From assembly GCA_902798285.1 (NCBI GenBank), contig CADBVZ010000005.1, positions 123,806 through 187,805 of the forward strand: a DNA stretch of 64,000 nt, read 5' to 3'. Source of the stretch: an uncultured Prevotella sp. GTDB taxonomy: Bacteria; Bacteroidota; Bacteroidia; Bacteroidales; Bacteroidaceae. Below are positions 42,261 through 51,802 of the stretch, piece after piece. The notes below the pieces were generated by a model. It worked only from the letters and a program-made list of their open reading frames with translations. It did no database searches and was not told the DNA's origin. A program made the translations under genes and the position numbers. Numbering within the stretch: the first letter of the stretch is position 1; each line of letters begins with the position of its first letter.

Positions 42261-43409
42261 CAGTTTCTTGATTTCTGCTTCCAGATCCTTAATCTGTGCA
42301 GCGCGCTTCACAAGGTTATTGCCACGATCGATGATGAAGAAATCTGGTACAGCTTGGATGTTATAAATTACAAGTCGCTGGGAGTTGATACCGTCAGCAT
42401 CGCGGACACTAATCCAGGGAAGAGCAGCCGTCTGCTGCTTCCAGAAATGTTCGTCATTGTCGAGTGAAACCTGATAGATCTCCAATCCCTGAGCGTGGTA
42501 TTTATTATATAGTTCACGGAGGGAAATGATACGTGCAGGAGAATCCTCAAGGGCGAAGACGTGAAAGTCAAGCAATACTACCTGTCCTTTCAAATCTGTC
42601 AGATGGCGCTCTTGGCCTTTGTTGTCAATTAAAGCAATATCAAGAACACCTGCTTCTTGCACTTTACTAGCATCAACTTGGATGTCTTTGTTCTGTGCAT
42701 CGACAATACGCAGGTTCTTCATGCCTTCAATGGCGATGTTGTGCAAGTTCTGACCACGCTCTGCGTGGGGGTAATAAGTATCCCAACTTGTGGCCACAGC
42801 AGCAAAAGCCTTAATATCATCTTTATTGGTGCGAGGATTGAAAATCAGATAATTGCCAATAGCCTGGAAGAGTGCGAAATATGAGTAGGCCTTCATGGGC
42901 TCTTTGAAAATATAGTTAATTTTCACATCTTCCTTATAGGCATTAATGAGACTCTGAATACTATCGTTTGCAACGGCAATACCAATTTCAGTATTCTGTT
43001 GGAGGGCTATAGCCTGACTCTGCAGGTCCATCTGCTTTAATGTCAGTTCCTTGATTTTCTCACAGTTTTCAGAACCACTAATAGTGTAGTTGGATGCCAT
43101 GCCAGGGTATTCACCCTTAATTTGTACTGTCTCAGTAGAGTCGATGCTGACATTTATGATCTGATCCGAAATCCTAAGACGGTAAAACTCTGGAGCACTG
43201 GGAGCCTCTTCTCTAAAGGAGAACTCTCCATTATCTCCTAATTTTGTGGAGTCAATAACCAGAATGCCTTCCAATCCTACGTTTTCAAAATAGAGAATTG
43301 AGTCTTTGGCATTGCCAATCTGACCTTCTACAGTGAATTTTTTATCGTTGCACGAGGCAAACATCATGGCAGCTGAGAATACGACTGCCGCTTTCCAAAT
43401 ATGTTTCAT
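42255..43409 (-). CDS. Thioredoxin-fold lipoprotein (DUF4369/AhpC-TSA-like) without CXXC
   Basis: A 384-residue lipoprotein (lipobox ends MMFASC). The N-terminal region (VEGQIGNAKDSILYFENV) looks like the DUF4369 domain common before thioredoxin domains in Bacteroidetes. The C-terminal 140 residues keep the thioredoxin/TlpA fold: GQVVLLDFHVFALEDSPA, LEIYQVSLDNDEHFW and IQAVPDFFIIDRGN with the cis-proline. The redox CXXC expected after DFxAxW is replaced by a cysteine-free stretch, so it is probably not an active disulfide reductase. It converges on the btuF-like gene with a six-base overlap. Confidence 0.8.
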   Translation of the reverse strand: MKHIWKAAVVFSAAMMFASCNDKKFTVEGQIGNAKDSILYFENVGLEGILVIDSTKLGDNGEFSFREEAPSAPEFYRLRISDQIINVSIDSTETVQIKGEYPGMASNYTISGSENCEKIKELTLKQMDLQSQAIALQQNTEIGIAVANDSIQSLINAYKEDVKINYIFKEPMKAYSYFALFQAIGNYLIFNPRTNKDDIKAFAAVATSWDTYYPHAERGQNLHNIAIEGMKNLRIVDAQNKDIQVDASKVQEAGVLDIALIDNKGQERHLTDLKGQVVLLDFHVFALEDSPARIISLRELYNKYHAQGLEIYQVSLDNDEHFWKQQTAALPWISVRDADGINSQRLVIYNIQAVPDFFIIDRGNNLVKRAAQIKDLEAEIKKLL

Positions 43410-43437
43410 CTTTATTCGTTATTTCGTTTTGTGGGTG

Positions 43438-43445
43438 CAAAGGTA
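43438..43445 (-). promoter_or_regulatory. Promoter -7 box for the thioredoxin-fold lipoprotein
   Basis: The minus strand reads TACCTTTGC, 28 bases before the start at 43409; divergent from the pnp promoter. Confidence 0.65.
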
Positions 43446-43508
43446 GCACATTTTTCATAAAAAACGAAAAATAATCTGCTTTTCTTCGTTTATTAATATA
43501 ATAATGTG

Positions 43509-43516
43509 TAACTTTG
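43509..43516 (+). promoter_or_regulatory. Promoter -7 box for pnp
   Basis: TAACTTTG lies 66 bases before the pnp ATG, leaving a leader of about 60 bases that contains a perfect hairpin. Confidence 0.65.
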
Positions 43517-43525
43517 TGCCGTTTT

Positions 43526-43566
43526 TGCGACATGACAGCGCTTATGTCGCAGCAAGTTTTTTATTT
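43526..43566 (+). promoter_or_regulatory. Leader hairpin of pnp, candidate attenuator or autoregulation site
   Basis: TGCGACAT (43526-43533) pairs perfectly with ATGTCGCA (43544-43551) around a 10-base loop. Five bases later a T-rich run (TTTTTTATTTTT) starts. The form is that of an intrinsic terminator inside the 5' leader. In enterobacteria PNPase controls its own mRNA through a leader stem, so regulation is plausible here, by analogy only. Confidence 0.5.
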
Positions 43567-43582
43567 TTAGATGTTTTAAAAG

Positions 43583-45253
43583 ATGAATGTAATTACAAAG
43601 ACCCTTCAATTGGCTGATGGAAGAACCATCACCATTGAAACCGGGAAAGTGGCAAAACAGACCGACGGTGCCGTCATGCTGACGATGAATAATACCGTGC
43701 TTCTGGCCACTGTTTGTGCCGCAAAAGATGCAGTTCCCGGAACCGATTTCATGCCTTTGCAGGTAGATTATCGTGAGCAATACAGCGCAGCTGGTCGTTT
43801 CCCTGGTGGTTTCACCAAGCGCGAAGGTAAAGCCTCAGACAATGAAATCTTGACATCACGACTGGTGGATCGTGTTCTTCGTCCACTCTTCCCTAGTAAT
43901 TATCACGCTGAAGTATTCGTAAACGTTATGCTGCTTAGTGCCGATGGCGTTGACCAGCCCGATGCACTTGCCGGCTTTGCTGCCTCTGCTGCATTGGCTT
44001 GCTCGGATATACCTTTTGAGTGTCCGATCTCGGAAGTTCGTGTGGCCCGTGTAAACGGTGAGTATGTTATCAATCCAACCTTCGAGCAAATGAAGGACGC
44101 TGATATGGACATCATGGTTGGCGCATCGGCCGAGAACATCATGATGGTAGAGGGTGAGATGAAAGAGGTGTCAGAACAGGATATGATCGGCGCCCTGAAG
44201 GCTGCTATGGCTGCTATCAAGCCTATGTGCGAACTCCAGGCTGAACTGTCAAAGGAACTTGGCAAGGATGTTAAGCGTGAGTACGACCACGAGGTGAACG
44301 ACGAGGAGCTGCGCGAGCGTATGAACAAGGAGCTGTATCAGCCCGCATACGACGTAACAAAGCAGGCTTTGGAGAAGCACGCTCGTGCTGAGGCTTTCGA
44401 GAAGATTCTGGCCGACTTCAAGGAGAAGTATGTTGCTGAGCATGCCGACCTGACTGAGGACGAGATGGAAGAGAAGTATGCCATGATGGATCGTTACTAT
44501 CATGATGTAGAGCGCGACGCTATGCGCCGTTGCATCCTCGACGAGGGTATCCGTCTGGATGGTCGTAAGACTGACGAGATCCGTCCTATCTGGTGCGAGG
44601 TTTCACCTCTGCCAATGCCTCACGGAAGCTCAATCTTCACTCGTGGTGAAACACAGTCGCTCTCTACTTGTACACTGGGTACTAAGCTCGACGAGAAGCT
44701 GGTCGACGACGTGCTTGAGCACGGCTATCAGCGCTTCCTGTTGCACTATAACTTCCCACCATTCTGTACTGGCGAGGCTAAGGCTCAGCGTGGCGTAGGT
44801 CGTCGTGAGATTGGTCACGGTCATCTGGCATGGCGCGGACTTAAGGGCCAGATTCCTGAGGACTTTCCTTATACAGTACGTCTGGTAAGCCAGATCCTCG
44901 AGTCAAACGGTTCTTCATCAATGGCTACAGTATGTGCTGGTACACTCGCCCTGATGGACGCTGGTGTTCCAATGAAGAAGCCTGTTTCTGGTATCGCAAT
45001 GGGATTGATTAAGAATCCTGGTGAAGATAAGTATGCTGTACTTAGCGATATCCTTGGCGACGAGGATCACCTGGGTGATATGGACTTCAAGACCACTGGT
45101 ACAAAGGACGGTCTGACAGCTACCCAGATGGATATCAAGTGCGACGGTCTGAGCTTCGACATCCTCGAGAAGGCTCTGATGCAGGCTAAGGCTGGTGCCA
45201 CGTGCAGAGATGAAGCCACAGGTTCCACGTATCGTACAGCTCGAGATTCCTAA
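43583..45253 (+). pseudogene. pnp: Polyribonucleotide nucleotidyltransferase, 5' part of frameshifted gene
   Basis: Codes for the first about 546 residues of PNPase: two RNase PH-like domains with the helical linker between, including [20 protein letters not shown] and [20 protein letters not shown] (active-site regions). The match ends at LMQAKAG, after which the frame reads nonsense to a stop at 45251. In intact PNPase about 14 residues (form RxHILxxM...AE) link this point to PRAEM. Those are missing, with about 41 bases lost, shifting the frame. The catalytic core is nearly whole, but the KH and S1 domains are encoded out of frame downstream. Either a real mutation or an assembly error. 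Confidence 0.9.
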
Positions 45254-45887
45254 GGAGTTCATCGGCGCTGTGATTGGCCCAGGTGGTAAGATCATCCAGC
45301 AGATGCAGGAGGATACTGGCGCAACCATCACTATCGACGAGGTTGACGGTGTAGGTAAGGTTCAGGTATCAGCTCCTAACAAGGATAGCATCGACGCCGC
45401 TATCGGTAAGATCAAGGCTATCGTTGCAATCCCAGAGGTTGGCGAGGTTTACGATGGTGTAGTTCGCTCCATCATGCCTTACGGATGTTTCGTAGAGATT
45501 ATGCCTGGTAAGGACGGTCTGCTGCACATCAGCGAGATCGACTGGAAGCGTCTTGAGACAGTCGAGGAGGCTGGTATCAAGGAGGGCGACCACATCCAGG
45601 TTAAGCTGCTCGAAATCGATCCTAAGACTGGTAAGTACAAGCTCTCGCATCGTGTACTGATTGAGAAGCCTGCCGATTATGTTGAGCGTCCTGCCCGTGG
45701 TGAGCGTCGTGAGCGCCCAGAGCGTAATGGCGAGCGTCGTGACCGTCGTCCAGATCGTGGCGACCGTCGTGGTGGTGATCGTCATGATCGTGGTGAGCGT
45801 CGCCCTCGTCCAGAGCAGCAGACTGAGGCTCCAAAAGAGGAACAGCCAAAGGACTTCAGCGATTCGCTAGATAATATGGACTTCTAA
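45195..45887 (+). pseudogene. pnp: Polyribonucleotide nucleotidyltransferase, 3' part (KH and S1 domains)
   Basis: Continues PNPase in the next frame from [18 protein letters not shown]. It holds the KH domain ([20 protein letters not shown]), then the S1 domain ([31 protein letters not shown]) and an arginine-rich tail of repeated GERRxR/GDRR units (about 190-215 of this piece) ending DSLDNMDF, a tail form common in Bacteroidetes. A GTG at 45195 or ATG at 45210 could start it, but no promoter or ribosome site is visible, so independent translation is doubtful. Confidence 0.88.
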
Positions 45888-45891
45888 ATAA

Positions 45892-45928
45892 AATAATCCC
45901 TGCCAATCGGTGGGGATTATTTTTTTTA
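45892..45928. terminator. Bidirectional terminator between pnp and the CotH lipoprotein gene
   Basis: AATAATCCC (45892-45900) pairs with GGGATTATT (45913-45921) and runs into a T tract. The stop codon of the opposing gene overlaps the end of the T tract. Confidence 0.8.
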
Positions 45929-47479
45929 ATAATTCTGTATTTGTTCGTTAAGCCAATCAATTTGTTCAATGAAAGCATCGATCATATCTTCAACATAATC
46001 ATCGTAGTCTTCATCGGGATAATGGTTGACGCTTGTCCAATCTGGCCACATCTGTTCGTTCCTAAGGGCTGAGCGATAGATATAGAGCATTTGGTCATCA
46101 ATGAACTGTGGGATACGTTCTCTCCATAGCGGATAATAGACAGCCCATTTTTCTTTCAAGCGCTTAACAAAGACGGGATCTTTAAGTAACTGACGATAAT
46201 ATAGTGGCCATGAATTACAGTTGTGCCATTGGAGGAGTGATTGGCCGAAGGACCATGCGTCGAAATCCCAGGGAGGACCTAAACGGAATTTGTCATTGCG
46301 ATCTTTATAAAGATAGACATTTTTTGTTCTCGTCGCTTCCTCGTTAGCGCTTGCTTCCTCTACCAGATACCAGTTGATGGCCGTCTCGATATCGAAATAG
46401 TTACGATAGGCTCCAGTGAGTAATTTCTCATCGTTGTAGATGAGTGACTCCATCTGATTCAATGCCGATTTGATGTAATCGAACTGATTTTTGGGGATGT
46501 TATTTTCGCCTTCCGGATTTTTGATTTCCCATGCCAACCAGTTTTCAAAGTCGTAGCCTGTACGGTTAAAATAATCTGTCTGGAAAGGATAATTAGAATA
46601 TGGACAGTCTCCAAAATCTACAGCACTCTCAAGCAGATAGCCGCCAGTGAGTTCTTCGCCGGTGATATCATCTGATGTCATTTCTGTTATTTCTATTCTT
46701 CCTTTCTCCGCACGAATCTTCTCACAAAGGTAGTAAAGACCAAGATGTTTACCATTTAATATAAGTTCAACAAATCTTCCCGACTGCACCCAAGGATAGT
46801 CTGTAAGTCGTGCCATCTCGAAAGCGGCTACATTGTGGAGCTGAGTTCGGTCGTAATGGCAGTTTGCTAAAAGAATCCAATGCTTGCTGTTATCCATACC
46901 CAGAATCTCGTGTTTTTTGTCGAGTTTGATATTATAAGGTTTCTTATCAAGATGCCACGACGAATTGCCCCTGCCTCTAATACCAGCGGTACCATAATCT
47001 TCAATACTACCGTCAAGATTAACCAGCTGTACGCTACATCCCTCTTTTCTGTTTTCTTTATCAACGATTGGCTCACCATCAGGTGTTTTGATTATGAGAA
47101 CAGGTAGGTCGTAAACATTCACTGTCCACTCTTTTTCTTCTTCAAGAGAAGACACAACTCGATAGGTCTGGGGACTTGTGAAGTCAGAGAAATCATACGA
47201 TTCTATACCAGAATGTTGTTCTTCTTCACCAACAAATACAGATATTCCATTGATAGAGAACTCATGGGTAAGTGCGATTAAGTCCGACTGAAGGGGTGCC
47301 ATGATATGGATGGTGTTGCCTTGGATAAGAAAAGCCTCAGATTTATTGTTGCTATCCTTGTCAGTTAGGGCATACCTCAAGAAGTCGGTCTTGTCAATTT
47401 CTGGCTGATCTTCTTCATGACAAGAGAAGAGTAATATTGACATAAAGACCGTCAATGCATGAATGGCACCTTTCTTCAT
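45926..47479 (-). CDS. CotH-kinase-family lipoprotein
   Basis: A 517-residue lipoprotein; start at 47479 gives MKKGAIHALTVFMSILLFSC with a lipobox. After a beta-rich N-terminal region of about 150 residues comes a CotH domain: IRGRGNSSWHLDKKPYNIKL, HWILLANCHYDRTQLHNVAA, LNGKHLGLYYLCEKIR and PPWDFDAWSFG, the residues of the atypical kinase fold. A longer frame would overlap the preceding gene by 85 bases and is rejected. It is the last gene of the adenylation/ACP operon, 23 bases after the glycosyltransferase-like gene; phosphorylation of a surface product is possible but only inferred. Confidence 0.85.
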   Translation of the reverse strand: MKKGAIHALTVFMSILLFSCHEEDQPEIDKTDFLRYALTDKDSNNKSEAFLIQGNTIHIMAPLQSDLIALTHEFSINGISVFVGEEEQHSGIESYDFSDFTSPQTYRVVSSLEEEKEWTVNVYDLPVLIIKTPDGEPIVDKENRKEGCSVQLVNLDGSIEDYGTAGIRGRGNSSWHLDKKPYNIKLDKKHEILGMDNSKHWILLANCHYDRTQLHNVAAFEMARLTDYPWVQSGRFVELILNGKHLGLYYLCEKIRAEKGRIEITEMTSDDITGEELTGGYLLESAVDFGDCPYSNYPFQTDYFNRTGYDFENWLAWEIKNPEGENNIPKNQFDYIKSALNQMESLIYNDEKLLTGAYRNYFDIETAINWYLVEEASANEEATRTKNVYLYKDRNDKFRLGPPWDFDAWSFGQSLLQWHNCNSWPLYYRQLLKDPVFVKRLKEKWAVYYPLWRERIPQFIDDQMLYIYRSALRNEQMWPDWTSVNHYPDEDYDDYVEDMIDAFIEQIDWLNEQIQNY

Positions 47480-47502
47480 ATTAGGATGACTTATCTTGTA
47501 TT

Positions 47503-48993
47503 CTACTTCCAAGGGAAGTGGTATTTGGGCTTGGTAAGTTTCGGCAACATAACAAAGTTCCAGAGATATGATAGCTGGTACAAGCACTTGGAGTGTCGTA
47601 TCTTAAAGTATGAAGTCGAAGCAAAATCCCAGCGGAGATGCTTTTCTTTTACTCCGATATTAATGAATGTCTTGTCTACCTTATACTTCCTGTCTAACAA
47701 GAAGTAGGCAAACTTGATGGCTGCCAGTTTAGGCTTAGGCTCTAGATGCCCCTCAATGGTGGGTATTAAGTCTTCCATCTTCCTTACATTATAGGTGGCA
47801 CCACATAATTCAAATCCTGCATGTCCAAGTAGGACGGATGGCTTGCCCCAGTAGCAGGCCTCAAGGCCTACCGACGAGCTAAATGTGATAGCTTTTTCGC
47901 ATGCATCCATCAGGTCATAGCTGCTGACCTTACTTTCTGGTGGAATCACTGTGGCATTGGGAAGTGCATCATATTGGTACAGATTGACGTGATCTTTGTA
48001 GTTGATTCCTTTCAGATTGGGGTGTATTCTGATATAAAAGTGGATGCTAGGAGAAGCATGACGAAGAATGTATCCAATGGCATCATCTTGGTTGGGGAAT
48101 AACTGGTCGTTTGCCCAGTCGTCGCCCAAAGCCACCAACTCGTCTTGAGAAGATGTAAAGATGGCGATATTCCTTTGTCTAGGATCAAAACCATCAGGCA
48201 GAAGTCCTTTCTTCTGCTTGGCAACGTATACTTTTACATCTACAACGAGCTCACCATTTCGCCTTCTTTCAAAGAAAGAGGATCCAATCTTTATCTTCTC
48301 CTCTTCAGGTTCCTTGGACTGATTCCAGGAATTGATGGCGAGTTGGTTCCATTTCTCAATGTTGTGTGGGAGGGCACCGGGATAACTCATCTTAGCATAA
48401 GGTTCACCATGTCCTCCTACTGTTTCAACGGCCCTGAAAGCAATGCCTTTAGCTTTTGCGATATCGTAGAAGAGACGGTTCTCGTAAAGACGACCGTTGT
48501 GAATGATGATCTCGTCAGGATGAACATCGTCTACTAACTGATACGAATAATCGATAAGGTTGCATAATTCGCTGACAAGAGGCTTAGCGAAATCATGGAA
48601 CTTGTCGAAGAGGAGCATATCAAGGTCACGTGTGACTGTATAATAGAGGGAGAGAATGGAGTTGCCCACTTCAACATCTCTGTATGTGAAGTCCTTCAAC
48701 TCTTTTGAGGTGCTGAAATCAAATTCAATCTTCTTCTGCTGAATATCTGATGTCTTGATTGGCAGCATGTGTACGCCAGCTCCATAGGCCTTCTGATATT
48801 CTCTATACATTTGGTGGCAAAGTCGACAAATGCTACCATAGCCATCCAGATTCTTAAAGCAGGTTGAGAGGGCACAGTGACAATATGCCCAGTAGATGTC
48901 ATGCCCTTCCTGCTTGGCTGCGAGAATATCATCTATGACGACTCCAATATGCGGGGCTGCAACAGCACAGGTACTATAATATAGTTTCTTCAT
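47503..48993 (-). CDS. Glycosyl/glycerophospho-transferase-like (GT-B fold) protein
   Basis: A 496-residue soluble protein. The C-terminal half has features of capsule-type GT-B transferases: FTSSQDELVALGDDW, FYIRIHPNLKG, VIPPESKVSSYDLMDACEKA and FSSSVGLEACYWGKPSVLLG, close to the CDP-glycerol glycerophosphotransferase and capsule-polysaccharide-biosynthesis families. The N-terminal half includes several cysteines (YCHCALSTC, CRLCHQM). It is in the operon with the carrier protein and acyltransferase, so it may add the sugar or phosphate backbone that is then acylated. Donor and acceptor unknown. Confidence 0.7.
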   Translation of the reverse strand: MKKLYYSTCAVAAPHIGVVIDDILAAKQEGHDIYWAYCHCALSTCFKNLDGYGSICRLCHQMYREYQKAYGAGVHMLPIKTSDIQQKKIEFDFSTSKELKDFTYRDVEVGNSILSLYYTVTRDLDMLLFDKFHDFAKPLVSELCNLIDYSYQLVDDVHPDEIIIHNGRLYENRLFYDIAKAKGIAFRAVETVGGHGEPYAKMSYPGALPHNIEKWNQLAINSWNQSKEPEEEKIKIGSSFFERRRNGELVVDVKVYVAKQKKGLLPDGFDPRQRNIAIFTSSQDELVALGDDWANDQLFPNQDDAIGYILRHASPSIHFYIRIHPNLKGINYKDHVNLYQYDALPNATVIPPESKVSSYDLMDACEKAITFSSSVGLEACYWGKPSVLLGHAGFELCGATYNVRKMEDLIPTIEGHLEPKPKLAAIKFAYFLLDRKYKVDKTFINIGVKEKHLRWDFASTSYFKIRHSKCLYQLSYLWNFVMLPKLTKPKYHFPWK

Positions 48994-49018
48994 CTTTTCT
49001 ATTTTGAGTGTAAAAGGC

Positions 49019-49798
49019 TTATTGCCCTTTGTATGTACATAAGTTTTTACTTCGGTTATATAGGATGTCTTTTTCGATAATGGGTGTTACGTCGTCGAAA
49101 TTGATGATCTCGTAGAGTACCCCGTTAATGTATCCACTTTTGACAAGATGCTGCTCATATAGGATATCCACAAAAGGATCAGGTGCACAGACCACGTCGA
49201 TATCCAAATCTCTGACATACATGGCATATTCTTGTTCTGACTCTTTTCCTTCCAGATCAATATATGGTGCCTTAAACATCTTGGAGAAACGATAGGGCGC
49301 GCCTAACTTTTGCTCCATATAGTGAATATAAGTGAAACAGTTTCTGAGAGAGGCTCCGCCAATAAAGGCATTCTTGCCATGGTTCTTCTCCAGATAGGCA
49401 AATGGAGAATTTGGACCGAATGATTCTACATCATCCAGAGAACATAGATAGTCTATGTCTTTCCCCCAAACAGCAAAAGAATAAATGGGATGCTTAGTGC
49501 GTCGGAAATCCTTTCTCTTAAGAGCAGTGTCTCCTATCACCCCCGTTTTACTGGGAGAATTTTTATAGTCGAAGGTTTTCCCTTTGCAGAACCCCCAGTT
49601 ATAGGTGGGTATTAAAAGGGTCCCCTCGGGTCCTATTGCTTCTTGGAATTTGTCCAAGAGGACATTGAGGTCAAGTTTCTCGCCATGCTTTCTACATTGG
49701 ATGTAAAGGTCGGTGATATCTGACGACAAAAGTATGATATCTCCCTTTTCAATTCCCATGAGGGCGGGAAGTTCTTGATAGCTTATATAGTCACTCAT
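49019..49798 (-). CDS. AAC(3)-fold N-acyltransferase
   Basis: A 259-residue protein of the aminoglycoside N3-acetyltransferase superfamily. GDIILLSSDITD, GTLLIPTYNWGFCKG, TALKRKDFRRTKHPIYSFAV and GKNAFIGG cover the conserved core with its TxHP motif. Many members are not resistance enzymes but sit in O-antigen or capsule loci. Next to a carrier protein and an FkbH-like enzyme it probably transfers the carrier-bound acyl group to an amino sugar. The start at 49798 is preferred to an upstream TTG. Confidence 0.82.
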   Translation of the reverse strand: MSDYISYQELPALMGIEKGDIILLSSDITDLYIQCRKHGEKLDLNVLLDKFQEAIGPEGTLLIPTYNWGFCKGKTFDYKNSPSKTGVIGDTALKRKDFRRTKHPIYSFAVWGKDIDYLCSLDDVESFGPNSPFAYLEKNHGKNAFIGGASLRNCFTYIHYMEQKLGAPYRFSKMFKAPYIDLEGKESEQEYAMYVRDLDIDVVCAPDPFVDILYEQHLVKSGYINGVLYEIINFDDVTPIIEKDILYNRSKNLCTYKGQ

Positions 49799-49815
49799 CT
49801 TGAAAAACAAATCTT

Positions 49816-50055
49816 CTATATCTTATTCTGAATACAGTCAACCATATCTCCCACATTTTTCCATGTAATCATTTCCTGTGAGGAGAATTTAATACCAAAT
49901 GCCTTTTCAATGGCCACAATAATCTGAATATGGCTTAACGAATCCCACTCTTCTATATCGTCGGCAGATGTTTCATCATTCAGCTTAATGTCTTTGAGAT
50001 CCATAATATCGGTAAAGATCTCTTCCATCTTGTCAAAAATCTCTTTTCTTTCCAT
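49816..50055 (-). CDS. Acyl carrier protein
   Basis: A 79-residue carrier with DDIEEWDSLSHIQIIVAIEK, where DSL gives the phosphopantetheine serine. It lies between the FkbH-like gene (13 bases) and the AAC(3)-fold gene (17 bases). It is the only carrier in this operon and so the likely acceptor for the unit activated by the adenylation enzyme or by the FkbH-like protein. Confidence 0.9.
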   Translation of the reverse strand: MERKEIFDKMEEIFTDIMDLKDIKLNDETSADDIEEWDSLSHIQIIVAIEKAFGIKFSSQEMITWKNVGDMVDCIQNKI

Positions 50056-50068
50056 CTTTATTTCTTAC

Positions 50069-51802
50069 TTATCTTTTCTTTATATAGCATTCTTTTGTCT
50101 GATAGCTCTCAATATCTAATTCGTATTGTGCTGAAACAGCACTGTCGACTTTAGAAAAACCGAGAGAAGGATAATGGTTCTCAACTATTTTGTTTTTGGC
50201 TGTTGGCAGGTATTCGCCGATGATCTGCTTATAGCCAGCGGATCGTGCCTGTTCAACCATCGTGTTGAGAATAAATAATTCCATACCTCGCTTAAGAACT
50301 CGGCAACTCATAAACCAAGTGTCAACGAAAAGCGTTTCTTTATCCCGCTCTTTCATGATGACTACAGCAATGAGACCATTGTCACCAAACTTATCTTTAA
50401 GGGTGAAACTTAAGTCAATCACATTCGGATCCTCTGCCATCGATGCAATGTCAGCCTCGGTATAGCGAATTGTTCGCAGGTTAAATTGGTTGCTGCGTTG
50501 TGATAATTGCGCAACACGTGGAATATTGAATGCAGTAAAACCACTAACAGAAGAAACCATGTCAAGTGATTTTAGGTAGTCTGCTTCATTTGTGAAAATC
50601 TTGGCAAATGAGACTCTTTGAGCCTCAACTTGATACTGCTTGGTACGGTCTTTATCCGCATCACTGTATGAAGCAGTTTCAAAAAGGTTTAACTCGTAGA
50701 GATATTCCAGATACTCCGCAGGATCTGTTGGAAGTTCTGGAACGGTAATTCCTGGGATGTTCTCCCTTACGACATTGCGTTCAAAAGGATTATCATCCAA
50801 GAATACCATAGAATCAAAGCCAATGTTCAGAACCTTTTGTATAGCTCGTATGTTGTTTACTTTACTCTCCCAATTGGCCATGAAAACGGCAATATCATCG
50901 AGTCTGAGTACCATGTCTGGATGTTTCTCAAAAGGCTCTTTGGCCGTTTCTTCATTGTTTTTTGATGCTACACAGATAATAATACCGCGTTGTTTCAGTT
51001 TCTTTATCCACATTTGAAACTCTGTGAAAGCTTTGCCTATGCCAAGACCGTGTCCTAACTGAATGCCTTCCAATCCATCGTCTCCGATAATACCTCCCCA
51101 GAGTGTATTGTCCAAATCAAGTATGAGACACTTCTTAATCTGCCCTTTAATGGCGAAGATGATGTCCATAACTCTGCTGGCAACATAGGGAAGGGCATCA
51201 ATACTAAGCACCATTTCTGTGTTGATATAGATATTAGGCGCAAACATCATGGTGCGTCCATATTTGCTTTGTAGGCTGTCAATATCACAAAGATAGAGAT
51301 TTGAATATTTCTGCGACAGGTTCATGAGTTCATAATTAAGTTTATGAACCTGATAGGATAGTGACGATATCACCTTGCTGTTGTAGTTCCCGAATACGGA
51401 ATCATCAATCTCCGGATAATTAAAATAGATGATCTTCTTATCTTTTAGCTGTGGTGTTTCACAAATAGTCGTCACGAACGACAAACGATCGTCAGCTAAT
51501 TCTGCTTTTTTTTTAGCCGTTAGCAGACTGTGTTGCTCTGCTAATTTGTGAGTGGACTGGAAAATAACGATATAGTCACCATTGAATTGATACAACTCGC
51601 TGGCCGGATTCAGTAACTGCTGCTCTACCTGATTGTAATCTGCTTCAAACAAATCAATACGAAATCCCCTATCAGCTCCCATACCACAGATTGCTGTTGC
51701 CAGCAATTGTGTGGCAGTGTCACCAATAAGTGCCAAGCGAATTACAGGCTCGTTACCTGATAGGCTTTTCTGCTTTCGTCTTAATTCGTTAAAAGTGAGC
51801 AT
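50069..51802 (-). CDS. FkbH-like HAD-IIIC protein with C-terminal GNAT-type domain
   Basis: A 577-residue multi-domain protein. An SGNH-like N-terminal region (IRLALIGDTATQLLATA) is followed by the HAD-IIIC core at about 225-380 (CLILDLDNTLWGGIIGDDG, CVASKNNEET, VFLDDNPFERN). A C-terminal acyltransferase-like domain (RVAQLSQRSNQFNLRT, GLIAVVIMKE) ends it. FkbH-family enzymes load a glyceryl unit from 1,3-bisphosphoglycerate onto a carrier protein. The adjacent ACP is the expected partner. Its start overlaps the upstream GNAT gene by 14 bases. Confidence 0.88.
   Translation of the reverse strand: MLTFNELRRKQKSLSGNEPVIRLALIGDTATQLLATAICGMGADRGFRIDLFEADYNQVEQQLLNPASELYQFNGDYIVIFQSTHKLAEQHSLLTAKKKAELADDRLSFVTTICETPQLKDKKIIYFNYPEIDDSVFGNYNSKVISSLSYQVHKLNYELMNLSQKYSNLYLCDIDSLQSKYGRTMMFAPNIYINTEMVLSIDALPYVASRVMDIIFAIKGQIKKCLILDLDNTLWGGIIGDDGLEGIQLGHGLGIGKAFTEFQMWIKKLKQRGIIICVASKNNEETAKEPFEKHPDMVLRLDDIAVFMANWESKVNNIRAIQKVLNIGFDSMVFLDDNPFERNVVRENIPGITVPELPTDPAEYLEYLYELNLFETASYSDADKDRTKQYQVEAQRVSFAKIFTNEADYLKSLDMVSSVSGFTAFNIPRVAQLSQRSNQFNLRTIRYTEADIASMAEDPNVIDLSFTLKDKFGDNGLIAVVIMKERDKETLFVDTWFMSCRVLKRGMELFILNTMVEQARSAGYKQIIGEYLPTAKNKIVENHYPSLGFSKVDSAVSAQYELDIESYQTKECYIKKR

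Noticed and set aside
45195-45260. Programmed frameshift in pnp
   Set aside because: About 14 conserved residues are missing and no slippery heptamer is present, so a slip could not restore the protein.
49019-49798. Aminoglycoside-resistance gene
   Set aside because: The AAC(3)-fold protein lies in an operon with ACP, FkbH-like and glycosyltransferase-like genes, so glycan acylation is the better explanation.
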